DNA from: Bacteroidota bacterium
Lineage (GTDB): Bacteria; Bacteroidota; Ignavibacteria; Tepidaquicellales; Tepidaquicellaceae
Length of the DNA: 7,471 nucleotides
Direction: 5' to 3'
Assembly: GCA_003519545.1 (NCBI GenBank)
Contig: DOWN01000087.1
Location: 1-7,471 of the forward strand
The notes below the pieces were generated by a model, which saw only the letters and a program-made list of their open reading frames with translations, was not told the DNA's origin and searched no databases. Made by a program: the position numbers and the translations under genes. Positions 1 to 6,836 of this stretch are shown here, piece after piece. Each line of letters begins with the position of its first letter. The first letter of the stretch is position 1.

Positions 1-41
1 GATATTAGTAGATGATTTTTTATTACATTAAAAGAAAAAAT

Positions 42-905
42 ATGAAAAAGATATATACAATGTTTTTTGTTTTATTCCTGATTACAAATTTTTCTCAGGC
101 ACAAAATCCGGAATTAACTAAAATTAACAGATTGAATTTAAATTCTGAAATTATGAAACCTAATTCCTCAGGACAATACGAATATGATGCCTATTTATTT
201 TGTATGAGAAAAGTTAAAAACGGTAAACAATTGCCGGGGCAAAACTATGATAATGTTGATTATAAAATTTATGCAGAAGCAATTTTTTTAAGAGATAAAC
301 AATATTACGTTGATGTAGATGGTGTTACTTGTGCAGGTATGACACTTGTCAAAGATCAATTTAATATATACCAGGTTGCTGCTGATATATCAAATGTTCC
401 GGCTTTGAATCCGGGTATTGTCTGGAATGTTCAAGGTGGTGTTTATACTCCGCAGTTCTATGAAGATATTTCATCGGAACTCAAATTTCCTGAGTTTTAT
501 TATATTCATTCATATGGAAACAATATTAATCTCAGTGCAGAAGATCAATGGAATATAACCGTAAGGAAATGGAAAGAAGATGCCGGATTTGCTCTTGCCA
601 CTCCGGATAATCTTTTCACATGGATTCTCGGTCAGACAAATAATCCTAATGATAACTTAAAAAATCTTCAAGCATGCGGAAGATTTCAAAATGTTACACA
701 AACTGATTTGACCGCAGGAATAGAGAGTAAATATATTAAAAGTGTTTTTGAAGGTGCTAAAATAATTCCCGGCGAAGGTTGTGCTGTTGTGAGAACTGTA
801 AAACTAATACCGAAAACTGTTTTCAGCAGTTTACCTACTCCTATGAATCAAAGATGGTTGTTTGTTATGATAGTAGAAGCAGAAGTTCCGGTTAATTTTA
901 ATTAA
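42..905 (+). CDS. Secreted protein of unknown function, four cysteines
   Basis: I do not recognise this 287-residue protein. The chosen ATG at 42 gives a textbook signal peptide: MKK, then a hydrophobic core (about residues 5-17), then S-Q-A before Q21, so signal peptidase I would cleave after A20. An in-frame ATG at 12 would add ten residues (MIFYYIKRKN) ahead of that signal and is less likely. There is no lipobox cysteine, so the product should be soluble in the periplasm or exported. The mature part has no further membrane segment and alternates short hydrophobic and polar stretches, suggesting a mainly beta fold. Cysteines lie at 54, 97, 212 and 247 and could form two disulfides. I see no catalytic motif and no C-terminal type IX sorting domain; the chain ends in a hydrophobic strand (about 272-285). 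It is convergent with the A2M gene and shares its downstream hairpin. The ORF is certain, its function is not. Confidence 0.8.
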   Translation: MKKIYTMFFVLFLITNFSQAQNPELTKINRLNLNSEIMKPNSSGQYEYDAYLFCMRKVKNGKQLPGQNYDNVDYKIYAEAIFLRDKQYYVDVDGVTCAGMTLVKDQFNIYQVAADISNVPALNPGIVWNVQGGVYTPQFYEDISSELKFPEFYYIHSYGNNINLSAEDQWNITVRKWKEDAGFALATPDNLFTWILGQTNNPNDNLKNLQACGRFQNVTQTDLTAGIESKYIKSVFEGAKIIPGEGCAVVRTVKLIPKTVFSSLPTPMNQRWLFVMIVEAEVPVNFN

Positions 906-908
906 AAT

Positions 909-967
909 GAAATTAGGTCAAATGACCTATATTATGATAATATAGGTTAAATGACCTAATTTTTTTT
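909..967. terminator. Long hairpin between convergent genes, probable bidirectional terminator
   Basis: The arms 911-920 and 952-961 pair perfectly over 10 bp. After a 2x2 A·A mismatch, a T-A and a G·T pair continue the stem, and 925-934 pairs perfectly with 938-947 around a three-base TGA loop. Eight T residues (960-967) follow on the plus strand, the standard layout of an intrinsic terminator for the secreted-protein gene ending at 905. On the minus strand the bases after the stem (AAA at 910-912, then A/T-rich sequence) give a poorer U tract, so termination of the A2M transcript here would be weaker. The position between two facing stop codons (905 and 975) supports the call. Confidence 0.8.
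914..958. repeat. Two near-identical 16-bp palindromes inside the intergenic hairpin
   Basis: TAGGTCAAATGACCTA (914-929) is a perfect 7-bp inverted repeat around an AA centre. A second copy, TAGGTTAAATGACCTA (943-958), differs by one base (C919 against T948) and starts 29 bp further on. Each copy can fold alone, or the two can pair with each other into the long stem annotated as the terminator. A duplicated palindrome could equally be a pair of protein-binding sites, but the convergent context makes a terminator role more likely. Confidence 0.6.
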
Positions 968-974
968 GAAAACT

Positions 975-3900
975 TTATTTATCAAGGATATTCATTAACA
1001 TACTTGGTGAATTCCCATTCACATCAGTATAATACATTAAAGAACCAACAGAAGGATTTACATTGTAGTTACCGGGTATCTGTGCTCTTATCAGATATGA
1101 GAATTCAAAAACATCTCCGAATAATCTTGTAGCAAAGAAGGTAACTTTATCATCTCTTACTTCTTTATCGGCATACCACCATCTCCAGTAATAATAGTCA
1201 TATCCTGAAAAATCTTTTTCACCTTCGATATTATAAGCCCAGTCATCATCCACAACTTCACAACCCGCAGGAATAGGATCTTCAAGCATAAAATAGTTTA
1301 AATCTTTATCTTTTGTATATACTCTCACTTTCACCAGCATTACATCACCTGAATAAACATTTCCATTAAAATAATTTTTTCTGTATGTAATTTTATTTTC
1401 ATTATATGACTCATACTTTTCAAGAATGCTATATTCCCTTTCCACTCTGAATCCATTTTCATAAGCAGGAACTTGAGACTCAGCAGTATAAAAAGTAGTT
1501 GCGGAAGAAAAATATACTTTACCGTTTCCTGTTTTTTCAATTCTTACAATATTATCTCCTTGTTTTAAAATCGCATTATCAATTTTTATAAGTTTATCTT
1601 TTTTGAATACATCATCTCTTGTAATGTTTTGGTTCATCACTTCATTTTCATTTACAAATACTTTAATTGAATAATCCGGATTTAACTCATCAGAGTTTTT
1701 CAGATAATCAACCATTGAATAAACTATGAATGCAGTCTCTTGTGTATTTCTCCAAGCCAAGCCCTGTCTCTGAGACATAAGCCATCTGACAATTTTATTT
1801 TTTAAATCACCGCCGTAATTCAGTTTCACTATTGCTTTAAGTGCAAGAGCAGTTGTCTGAACTTTATCATTTTGCCAGTTGTATCTGAAATTTTCAGTTT
1901 CCCAGTAAGCCGCTCCTTCACCTGAATATTTTACATCTTTAACAAGTAAAGAAATCATTTCCTCTGCCTTTTGATTGTTTCCAATCTCATTATAAATCAA
2001 TACCAGCAAACTTTTAGCGTAATCACTTAAATTTTCTTTAGTTAATTTATCTGCCTCTTCTTCGATCAGAGTTTTTTGATCCGGCGCAGATAGTGATAAC
2101 GAATAAAGCACATATGCTTTAGTTGTAAAATCCAAATCTTTTTTCGCCTGATTTTTTAAGGCGTTTATCCCTTTTGATTTTACATTTGATTTTAGTTTAT
2201 ATCCTGATTTATCTGCGATGTTCAAACCATAAACTACATATGCAGTCATAAAAGGATCGGAAGCATCATTTCTCCACCAGCCCCATCCTCCGTCACTGTG
2301 TTGAAATCCGTATAATCTGTTAAGTCCTGTTTCTACCATTTTAGGTAAATTACGTTCAGTCGCTTCACTTATAGGTGCATTAAGTTCTTTGAAAGCACTC
2401 GCAACTACAACTGTTGGTAAAAATCTGCTCATTGTCTGTTCTACACATCCATATGGATAACCTGCGAGTTCATCAAGCGAAGTTAAAATGGTCGATGCAA
2501 GAGACGGAGAAACAGTCAAATTCATATTTGCAGTTTTCAAATTTGAATTAAAAGGAATATTTATATTTTTAATTTCAGTTTTTGAAAAGTCATCAAAATC
2601 TGCAATTGAATTTGTAATTAATTTTAAACCTGAAGGTTGCAAAGGAACTTTAATTTCAACAGCATCCGACTCCTGATTTGTCAATGCTTCGGCATAAAGT
2701 TTTGCTTCTCCTGTAGGATTTGTAATTTTTAGATTCCAGTCCAGTCTGACTTCAGAGTTAGCAGGAATGGAAATTATCTGTTGTTTCGCATTTTGTAAAT
2801 CAGCATTTTCAGATTTAAAATTTACAGTTGTTCTTTTTTCAGAATCGAGATAGTTATGTATAACAGTTGAAATGGTTACATTATCCCCTTGGTTAAAAAA
2901 TCTCGGGGTTTCCATTCTTACAAGTAAATCTTTTCTTGTAATGACTGTATTCACATTCTGACCAACTTTTGTATCTTCAGTTATAACTCTTGAAGTTATT
3001 CTCCATTGTGTAAGATTATCAGGAAATTTAACCTCTACTTCAGCGTAACCATTTTCATCAGTTTTCAAATAAGGTGACCACAAAATAGCATCTCTGAAAT
3101 CAGAGCGTATATCAGGTGTAACGTTTGTTCCTTCATTTTTAGGAGCGTCTTTAGATTTTTTATTATTAACATCAATCACGCCTGAAAGAACATTTCCATA
3201 CTCAGCCGAAAATTTTTCAGTTACTACTCTTCCTGATTGTTCTACATCAATTGGATTTGTTATTTCTTCAACAATCTCATTCATTTCTCTATCATCATAA
3301 AGAATAATTTCTTTCACTTCACCTCTTATGAGTTTTAAATCTTTTACACCAACATTTTTCTTGTTCTTTGAGAAAATTGAAATTTCATATTCTCCCGCAG
3401 GAAGTTTAAACTCAAAATTTCCGTTTTCATCAGTTTCAGCCGCTTCATACTCTTCATCTATAATTATTATTGCATTTGAAATTGCATCTCCGTTTTTATT
3501 TATCAATCTTCCTTTCACTGTTGCAAGATCAGACTCTTTCAATGATTTAACATTGAACCTTTCATAAATAGTCAGCAAGCGGGAATAAGCATAGTTATAA
3601 TTATTCGTATTATAAATAGTGGAAACATTTACATATTTAGGTCCATAGAAAAACTTTCTTATATCTTGTGTTGTTTCTTCCTGAATTGCATAAATACTTT
3701 CATCAATTATTCCGACTCCAACTTCGGCATTTCTAACAGGGTTACCGTTATATTCAATTACTCTTACTTTTACTATACCTGTTTCCTTTGGTTTGTAAAT
3801 TAATTTAGAAGGATCAATTTCCACTGTCAATAATTTCCTGTCCTGAATCAATAATAAATTTTTACTTCCCGTATAAACATTTCCGTCTTTAATATAATTT

Positions 3901-5969
3901 GCTTCGATTTTAAAATTCGAATTGAATTTTTCATCAACATAAATCAAATATTCAGAAGTAGTTCCTGTAACTCTTCCCGATTTATAATATAAAATATTAT
4001 CTGACTCAGCAGTAATCAAAGTATAAGGATCAGGAATTGGATAGAATACAACTGCTTTTACAGTATCACCTTGTCTGTAACTGTCTTTATCAGTTATAAT
4101 CTGAATTTCATTGTTATCATTCTGATAAGTGAATCCGTCTTTATAAACATAATATCCTGTTGATGCTTCTATTTTATTTCCACGCTCATCATTCGCTCTT
4201 ATTTCAATTGTATAATAACCTTCCGCATTACCCGGGACTGTAAATCTTGAAGTTCCCTTTCCTTCTGAATTTGTTTTTCCGCTAAATGAAGTCACTAAAT
4301 CTTTACTTTCTTTTCCGTTATCTTTTTCCCAATAATATGTATATTTGTAAACGTTCACAAAGTATTCTGTCGAAACAGGTTTATCGGTAAAATCCATTGC
4401 TGTAATATTCAACACTGCTTCTTCACCGGGTTTATACATATATTTAGATGTATTAGCGGTTATTGAAAACTGGCCTCTTGTAACCAATACACTCGTTACT
4501 CCTGAAATTTCTCTTCTTGATTTATCTGTTACTCTTGCCTGGATTATATATTTGAAATCTGAATTTTCATCATAATACCACCATCTGTAACCATTGTGAA
4601 CCGTTTTAAAATTTTCATCAATTGTATAATCAATTTCAAGTTTGCCTTCGCTGTTTAATTTTCCGGTACCTGAATAAATCATTTCTGAACCTGAATAATT
4701 TTCTTCCATTTCTGAATAATAATCTTCATACCAAAAAGCATACTCAGAATATTTCCACCAAGGTCTGTAATATCTCATTTTATAAATATTATATTCCACT
4801 TCGGCATTGGCAACAGGACTTCCGAAATAATAATCTGCACTAATCTCAGCTTTTATGTTATCTCTGTTAAGATACTGAGACTGATTTGCTTTAACAGTTA
4901 CTTTGTATTCAGGTTTTTTATACTGTTCAACTTTGAATGATTCCGAATAAGTCTCATTCTCTCCAAACTCTACAGAGATAAGATAATTTCCGAGCGGAGC
5001 ATCTTTGTCAATTCTGAAAGTTCCGTTTAAACTTCCCATATCATTTGTAGTCAGTAATTCTTTATAAACCTCAGCACCTTTTGAATCTTTAATTTTAACC
5101 GTAACCGTTTCAAATTTTAATGGTGTATAATCATAATTATTACTTGCTCTTAGAATTGCTTTAAAGTTGACTTCCGAGTCAGTTCTATAAACGGGCTGAT
5201 TGGTATAAATATAAACCATCTTATTATTCTGTCCGTAACCAAAATATAAATATGGATCGGATACAATAATTTCATTCTGATATGAACCTATGATAAGCGG
5301 AAATGTATTACTCTTCTCAAGATTATAATTATTTAAATTAAAATCAGTAAATGCAACTCCATCTTTTGTGATTCCGCTTCCAACTTTTATCATTCCGACA
5401 TAAAAATTCAAATTAGCATTATCAACAGGTAAACCTGATTGTTTATTAATGGCAAAACCAAGCATAGTATTAACACCTGCTTTTGCAATTACTGAATTAC
5501 CTGAAACTACGAATCCAATATAAGCAACTTTATTTCCGTTTTTAACTCTCGTTATATAAGCACCCGCATCAAGACCTGATATCTTAATATCGTCATTAAG
5601 ATAAGTATAGTTATATTCATTTTTTGCGGAGATATTCTGAGTGAAATTTCTAACTTCAGAAGTTAAAAATAAAAGATTAGTACTGTCAACTCCGAATATA
5701 TCTATTCGCCCTCTTTCTGATTGTTTAGAATAAAACTCTTCGGGATTATTGATTTTAAATACCGTGATATCAAAATCAACTGTTCTTTTTGATTTATCAC
5801 TGTAATCATAAGCGTAAAGATTTATAGTTATCTCTTCTCCCGGATTGTAAAAATTTCCGCCTGAAAGAGAAAAACTAAAGTTACTGTTTTGTGCAAATAT
5901 ATGATTGACTGTTAGAGAGGAAAGAATTAGAAACAGTAATCCCATGAATTTAATTCTACGTGTTTCCAT
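975..5969 (-). CDS. Bacterial alpha-2-macroglobulin (thioester protease trap)
   Basis: A 1664-residue A2M, close to the length of E. coli YfhM. Family members trap attacking proteases: bait cleavage exposes a thioester that bonds covalently to the protease. Residues 1-26 are a signal peptide (RRIK, hydrophobic core, I-F-A before Q27). No lipobox cysteine is present, so unlike YfhM it should not be a lipoprotein. Domains in order: N-terminal macroglobulin-like beta domains; MG2 (about 252-358, with YTNQPVYR); further MG domains; bait-region domain (about 622-763, ending DESIYAI); an insertion with a carboxypeptidase-regulatory-like domain (about 817-892) and a TonB-plug-like stretch (about 897-940); the A2M domain (about 956-1046, with LWSPYLKTDENG and NLTQWRI); the thioester domain (about 1151-1425) with CVEQ at 1175-1178 and GGWGWWRNDASDPF at 1227-1240; and a C-terminal bMG10-like domain (about 1505-1664, with KVTFFATRLFGDVFEF). 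Only two cysteines exist, C1175 and C1570. No Shine-Dalgarno sequence is evident before the ATG. M9 is an alternative start, but the basic n-region favours M1. Confidence 0.95.
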   Translation of the reverse strand: METRRIKFMGLLFLILSSLTVNHIFAQNSNFSFSLSGGNFYNPGEEITINLYAYDYSDKSKRTVDFDITVFKINNPEEFYSKQSERGRIDIFGVDSTNLLFLTSEVRNFTQNISAKNEYNYTYLNDDIKISGLDAGAYITRVKNGNKVAYIGFVVSGNSVIAKAGVNTMLGFAINKQSGLPVDNANLNFYVGMIKVGSGITKDGVAFTDFNLNNYNLEKSNTFPLIIGSYQNEIIVSDPYLYFGYGQNNKMVYIYTNQPVYRTDSEVNFKAILRASNNYDYTPLKFETVTVKIKDSKGAEVYKELLTTNDMGSLNGTFRIDKDAPLGNYLISVEFGENETYSESFKVEQYKKPEYKVTVKANQSQYLNRDNIKAEISADYYFGSPVANAEVEYNIYKMRYYRPWWKYSEYAFWYEDYYSEMEENYSGSEMIYSGTGKLNSEGKLEIDYTIDENFKTVHNGYRWWYYDENSDFKYIIQARVTDKSRREISGVTSVLVTRGQFSITANTSKYMYKPGEEAVLNITAMDFTDKPVSTEYFVNVYKYTYYWEKDNGKESKDLVTSFSGKTNSEGKGTSRFTVPGNAEGYYTIEIRANDERGNKIEASTGYYVYKDGFTYQNDNNEIQIITDKDSYRQGDTVKAVVFYPIPDPYTLITAESDNILYYKSGRVTGTTSEYLIYVDEKFNSNFKIEANYIKDGNVYTGSKNLLLIQDRKLLTVEIDPSKLIYKPKETGIVKVRVIEYNGNPVRNAEVGVGIIDESIYAIQEETTQDIRKFFYGPKYVNVSTIYNTNNYNYAYSRLLTIYERFNVKSLKESDLATVKGRLINKNGDAISNAIIIIDEEYEAAETDENGNFEFKLPAGEYEISIFSKNKKNVGVKDLKLIRGEVKEIILYDDREMNEIVEEITNPIDVEQSGRVVTEKFSAEYGNVLSGVIDVNNKKSKDAPKNEGTNVTPDIRSDFRDAILWSPYLKTDENGYAEVEVKFPDNLTQWRITSRVITEDTKVGQNVNTVITRKDLLVRMETPRFFNQGDNVTISTVIHNYLDSEKRTTVNFKSENADLQNAKQQIISIPANSEVRLDWNLKITNPTGEAKLYAEALTNQESDAVEIKVPLQPSGLKLITNSIADFDDFSKTEIKNINIPFNSNLKTANMNLTVSPSLASTILTSLDELAGYPYGCVEQTMSRFLPTVVVASAFKELNAPISEATERNLPKMVETGLNRLYGFQHSDGGWGWWRNDASDPFMTAYVVYGLNIADKSGYKLKSNVKSKGINALKNQAKKDLDFTTKAYVLYSLSLSAPDQKTLIEEEADKLTKENLSDYAKSLLVLIYNEIGNNQKAEEMISLLVKDVKYSGEGAAYWETENFRYNWQNDKVQTTALALKAIVKLNYGGDLKNKIVRWLMSQRQGLAWRNTQETAFIVYSMVDYLKNSDELNPDYSIKVFVNENEVMNQNITRDDVFKKDKLIKIDNAILKQGDNIVRIEKTGNGKVYFSSATTFYTAESQVPAYENGFRVEREYSILEKYESYNENKITYRKNYFNGNVYSGDVMLVKVRVYTKDKDLNYFMLEDPIPAGCEVVDDDWAYNIEGEKDFSGYDYYYWRWWYADKEVRDDKVTFFATRLFGDVFEFSYLIRAQIPGNYNVNPSVGSLMYYTDVNGNSPSMLMNILDK
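2436..2447 (-). other. Thioester motif CVEQ of the A2M
   Basis: Read on the minus strand, the codons TGT GTA GAA CAG encode C1175-V-E-Q1178 within YPYGCVEQTMSRFLP. In thioester-containing A2Ms the Cys and Gln side chains form the internal thioester that captures the protease. All key residues are present, so this protein should be a thioester-competent A2M and not the thioester-lacking type (YfaS-like) found in some bacteria. Confidence 0.93.
3150..3281 (-). other. TonB-plug-like stretch inside the A2M
   Basis: Residues about 897-940 directly follow the carboxypeptidase-regulatory-like domain. They include FSAEYGNVLSGVIDV (920-934), which closely resembles the segment late in the plug domain of Oar-type TonB-dependent receptors (pattern F-S-A-E-Y-G-N-A-x-S-G-V-I/V-N-V). 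No plug core of normal length, TonB box or beta-barrel accompanies it, so this would be a remnant or a convergent linker and not a working receptor. The following lysine and asparagine-rich stretch (935-950) looks like a flexible linker. The resemblance is from memory of family sequences, not from an alignment. Confidence 0.45.
3294..3521 (-). other. Carboxypeptidase-regulatory-like domain inserted in the A2M
   Basis: Residues about 817-892 read VKGRLINKNGDAISNA, then AAETDENGNFEFKLPAGEYEI, then a closing strand ending KEIILYDD. This is the repeating pattern of the CarboxypepD_reg-like/CnaB-type beta-sandwich (G-x-V/L, G-x-P/A-I-x-x-A, T-D-x-x-G-x-F-x-F, L-x-x-G-x-Y-x-I). In Bacteroidota this fold usually sits at the N-terminus of TonB-dependent transporters or secreted enzymes. 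Here it lies between the bait-region domain and the A2M domain. The quoted stretch is split by features on both sides and the boundaries are estimated by eye. Confidence 0.85.
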
Positions 5970-6010
5970 AATGTTGGGAGAATTAGTTTGTAAAATTTTT
6001 CTATAAGTTA

Positions 6011-6042
6011 AAAATTATTTAATGGTGAACCATATTAATTTT
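6011..6042. repeat. Imperfect AT-rich dyad in the divergent intergenic region
   Basis: The core ATGGT-GA-ACCAT (6022-6033) is a perfect 5-bp inverted repeat around GA. The dyad extends imperfectly: left arm 6011-6026 and right arm 6029-6042 both reach an AAAATTA/TAATTTT end, with the left arm two bases longer. It lies 42-73 bases upstream of the A2M start codon, so it could be an operator or a weak hairpin in the A2M leader. No regulator can be named. Confidence 0.35.
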
Positions 6043-6090
6043 ATTTTCTTCTTCTTACTTCTTATATTGCTATAAAATTATTAAGTTCCG

Positions 6091-6106
6091 AAAAGTGTCC
6101 ACTTTT
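6091..6106. promoter_or_regulatory. 16-bp palindrome, possible operator or insertion-sequence end remnant
   Basis: AAAAGTGTCCACTTTT is a perfect 7-bp inverted repeat around a TC centre, between the divergent A2M and DUF2461 genes and 29 bases before the DUF2461 start codon. That placement suits an operator acting on either gene. Alternatively, the context TTCCGAAAAGTGTCCACTTTTTT resembles, from memory, terminal sequences of some IS3/IS481-type elements, which would make it a scar. There is no transposase nearby and no matching second end in the window. Confidence 0.35.
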
Positions 6107-6111
6107 TTAAA

Positions 6112-6119
6112 CAAATATA
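6112..6119 (-). promoter_or_regulatory. Candidate -7 promoter element for the A2M gene
   Basis: On the minus strand these bases read TATATTTG, an exact match to the Bacteroidota -7 consensus TAnnTTTG. Transcription would start near 6105, giving a leader of about 135 nt before the A2M start codon, and would overlap the palindrome at 6091-6106. I find no convincing -33 TTG element at the expected distance upstream, and in such AT-rich DNA an eight-base match with two free positions is weak evidence. Confidence 0.22.
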
Positions 6120-6134
6120 AAAAATACTTTTATT

Positions 6135-6836
6135 ATGTTAGATGAATTAATTAAACCTCCCTTTCAGGGATTTGAAAAAGAGGCAGTTGATTTTCTTGGA
6201 AAACTAAAGAATAAAAAAAATAATAATAAGGAATGGTTTGATAAACATCGTGAGATTTATGAGGTATATATTAAACAACCAATGAAAGACCTTATGGATG
6301 TTCTTGCTGTGGAGTGTTCAAAGATTGATAAAGATATTATAGTAAGTCATAAATCAATTTTCAGAATCAACCGTGACATAAGATTTTCAAAAGATAAAAG
6401 TCCGTATAAAACTCAGTCATCAGCAGCGTTTTCATTAGGTCGGATTAAAGCAACAGAGTATCCTTTGTTTTATTTTCATTTCAACGCTGATGAATTTATT
6501 TTTGCGAGCGGGCAATATAGCAGTGATTCAGATAAGTTAAAAAAAATCAGGTCATACATCAGCAAAAATTTTGATGAATTCCTCGCTATCATAAACGAAA
6601 AAAATTTCAAAAAAATGTATGGACAATTAAGGGGTAACAGTTTAACAAAACTTCCTAAAGGTTATGAAAATGTGACTGATAAAAAATTAATTCCATATTT
6701 AAAAATGACACAGTATTATGTTTGGAAACAATACAAACCGGATGTGATTTTTAAACCTGACATTGTGAAACTGATAACTTCACATATAAAACTTGATTTA
6801 AATTATATGAAATTTCTTAATGAGGCGGTTAAATAA
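6135..6836 (+). CDS. DUF2461 (TIGR02453) family protein
   Basis: This 233-residue protein is a full-length member of the DUF2461/TIGR02453 family, which is widespread in bacteria and some fungi and has no established biochemical activity. Diagnostic features are N-K-E-W-F at 31-35 (family pattern N-x-x-W-F), the central signature RINRDIRFSKDKSPYKT (77-93), an aromatic strand FYFHFNADEFIFASGQY (112-128) and LTKLPKGYE (160-168). It has no signal peptide or membrane segment, so it should be cytoplasmic. The ATG at 6135 starts the family-typical N-terminus (FQGF at 10-13), and no strong Shine-Dalgarno sequence precedes it. A run of eight A residues (6213-6220) encodes part of the low-complexity KNKKNNNK stretch at 26-32. 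The next gene starts with no gap, implying a shared transcript. The family assignment is secure, the function is not known. Confidence 0.9.
   Translation: MLDELIKPPFQGFEKEAVDFLGKLKNKKNNNKEWFDKHREIYEVYIKQPMKDLMDVLAVECSKIDKDIIVSHKSIFRINRDIRFSKDKSPYKTQSSAAFSLGRIKATEYPLFYFHFNADEFIFASGQYSSDSDKLKKIRSYISKNFDEFLAIINEKNFKKMYGQLRGNSLTKLPKGYENVTDKKLIPYLKMTQYYVWKQYKPDVIFKPDIVKLITSHIKLDLNYMKFLNEAVK

Noticed and set aside
12..41. Upstream ATG at 12 as the true start of the secreted protein
   Set aside because: It would put MIFYYIKRKN before an otherwise ideal signal peptide beginning at the ATG at 42.
1340..1540. Open frame of 66 codons on the minus strand
   Set aside because: It lies wholly inside the A2M coding sequence in another frame, with no homology I can recognise; a shadow ORF.
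2488..2676. Open frame of 62 codons on the plus strand
   Set aside because: It is antisense to the A2M gene over its A2M/thioester-domain region, and the translation shows no domain or signal; a shadow ORF.
3150..3521. A separate TonB-dependent receptor or a gene fusion break at this point
   Set aside because: The A2M frame runs through without interruption, and no beta-barrel, TonB box or frameshift is present. It is an internal insertion and not a second gene.
3328..3567. Open frame of 79 codons on the plus strand
   Set aside because: It is antisense to the carboxypeptidase-regulatory-like domain, and its serine/phenylalanine-rich translation is what AT-rich complement DNA gives.
4622..4843. 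Open frame of 73 codons on the plus strand
   Set aside because: It is antisense to the aromatic-rich part of the A2M. The low-complexity translation has no support from context or motif.
6046..6064. CTT-rich run as a microsatellite or functional repeat
   Set aside because: It has only a few imperfect trinucleotide units in AT-rich DNA, too short to call a repeat.
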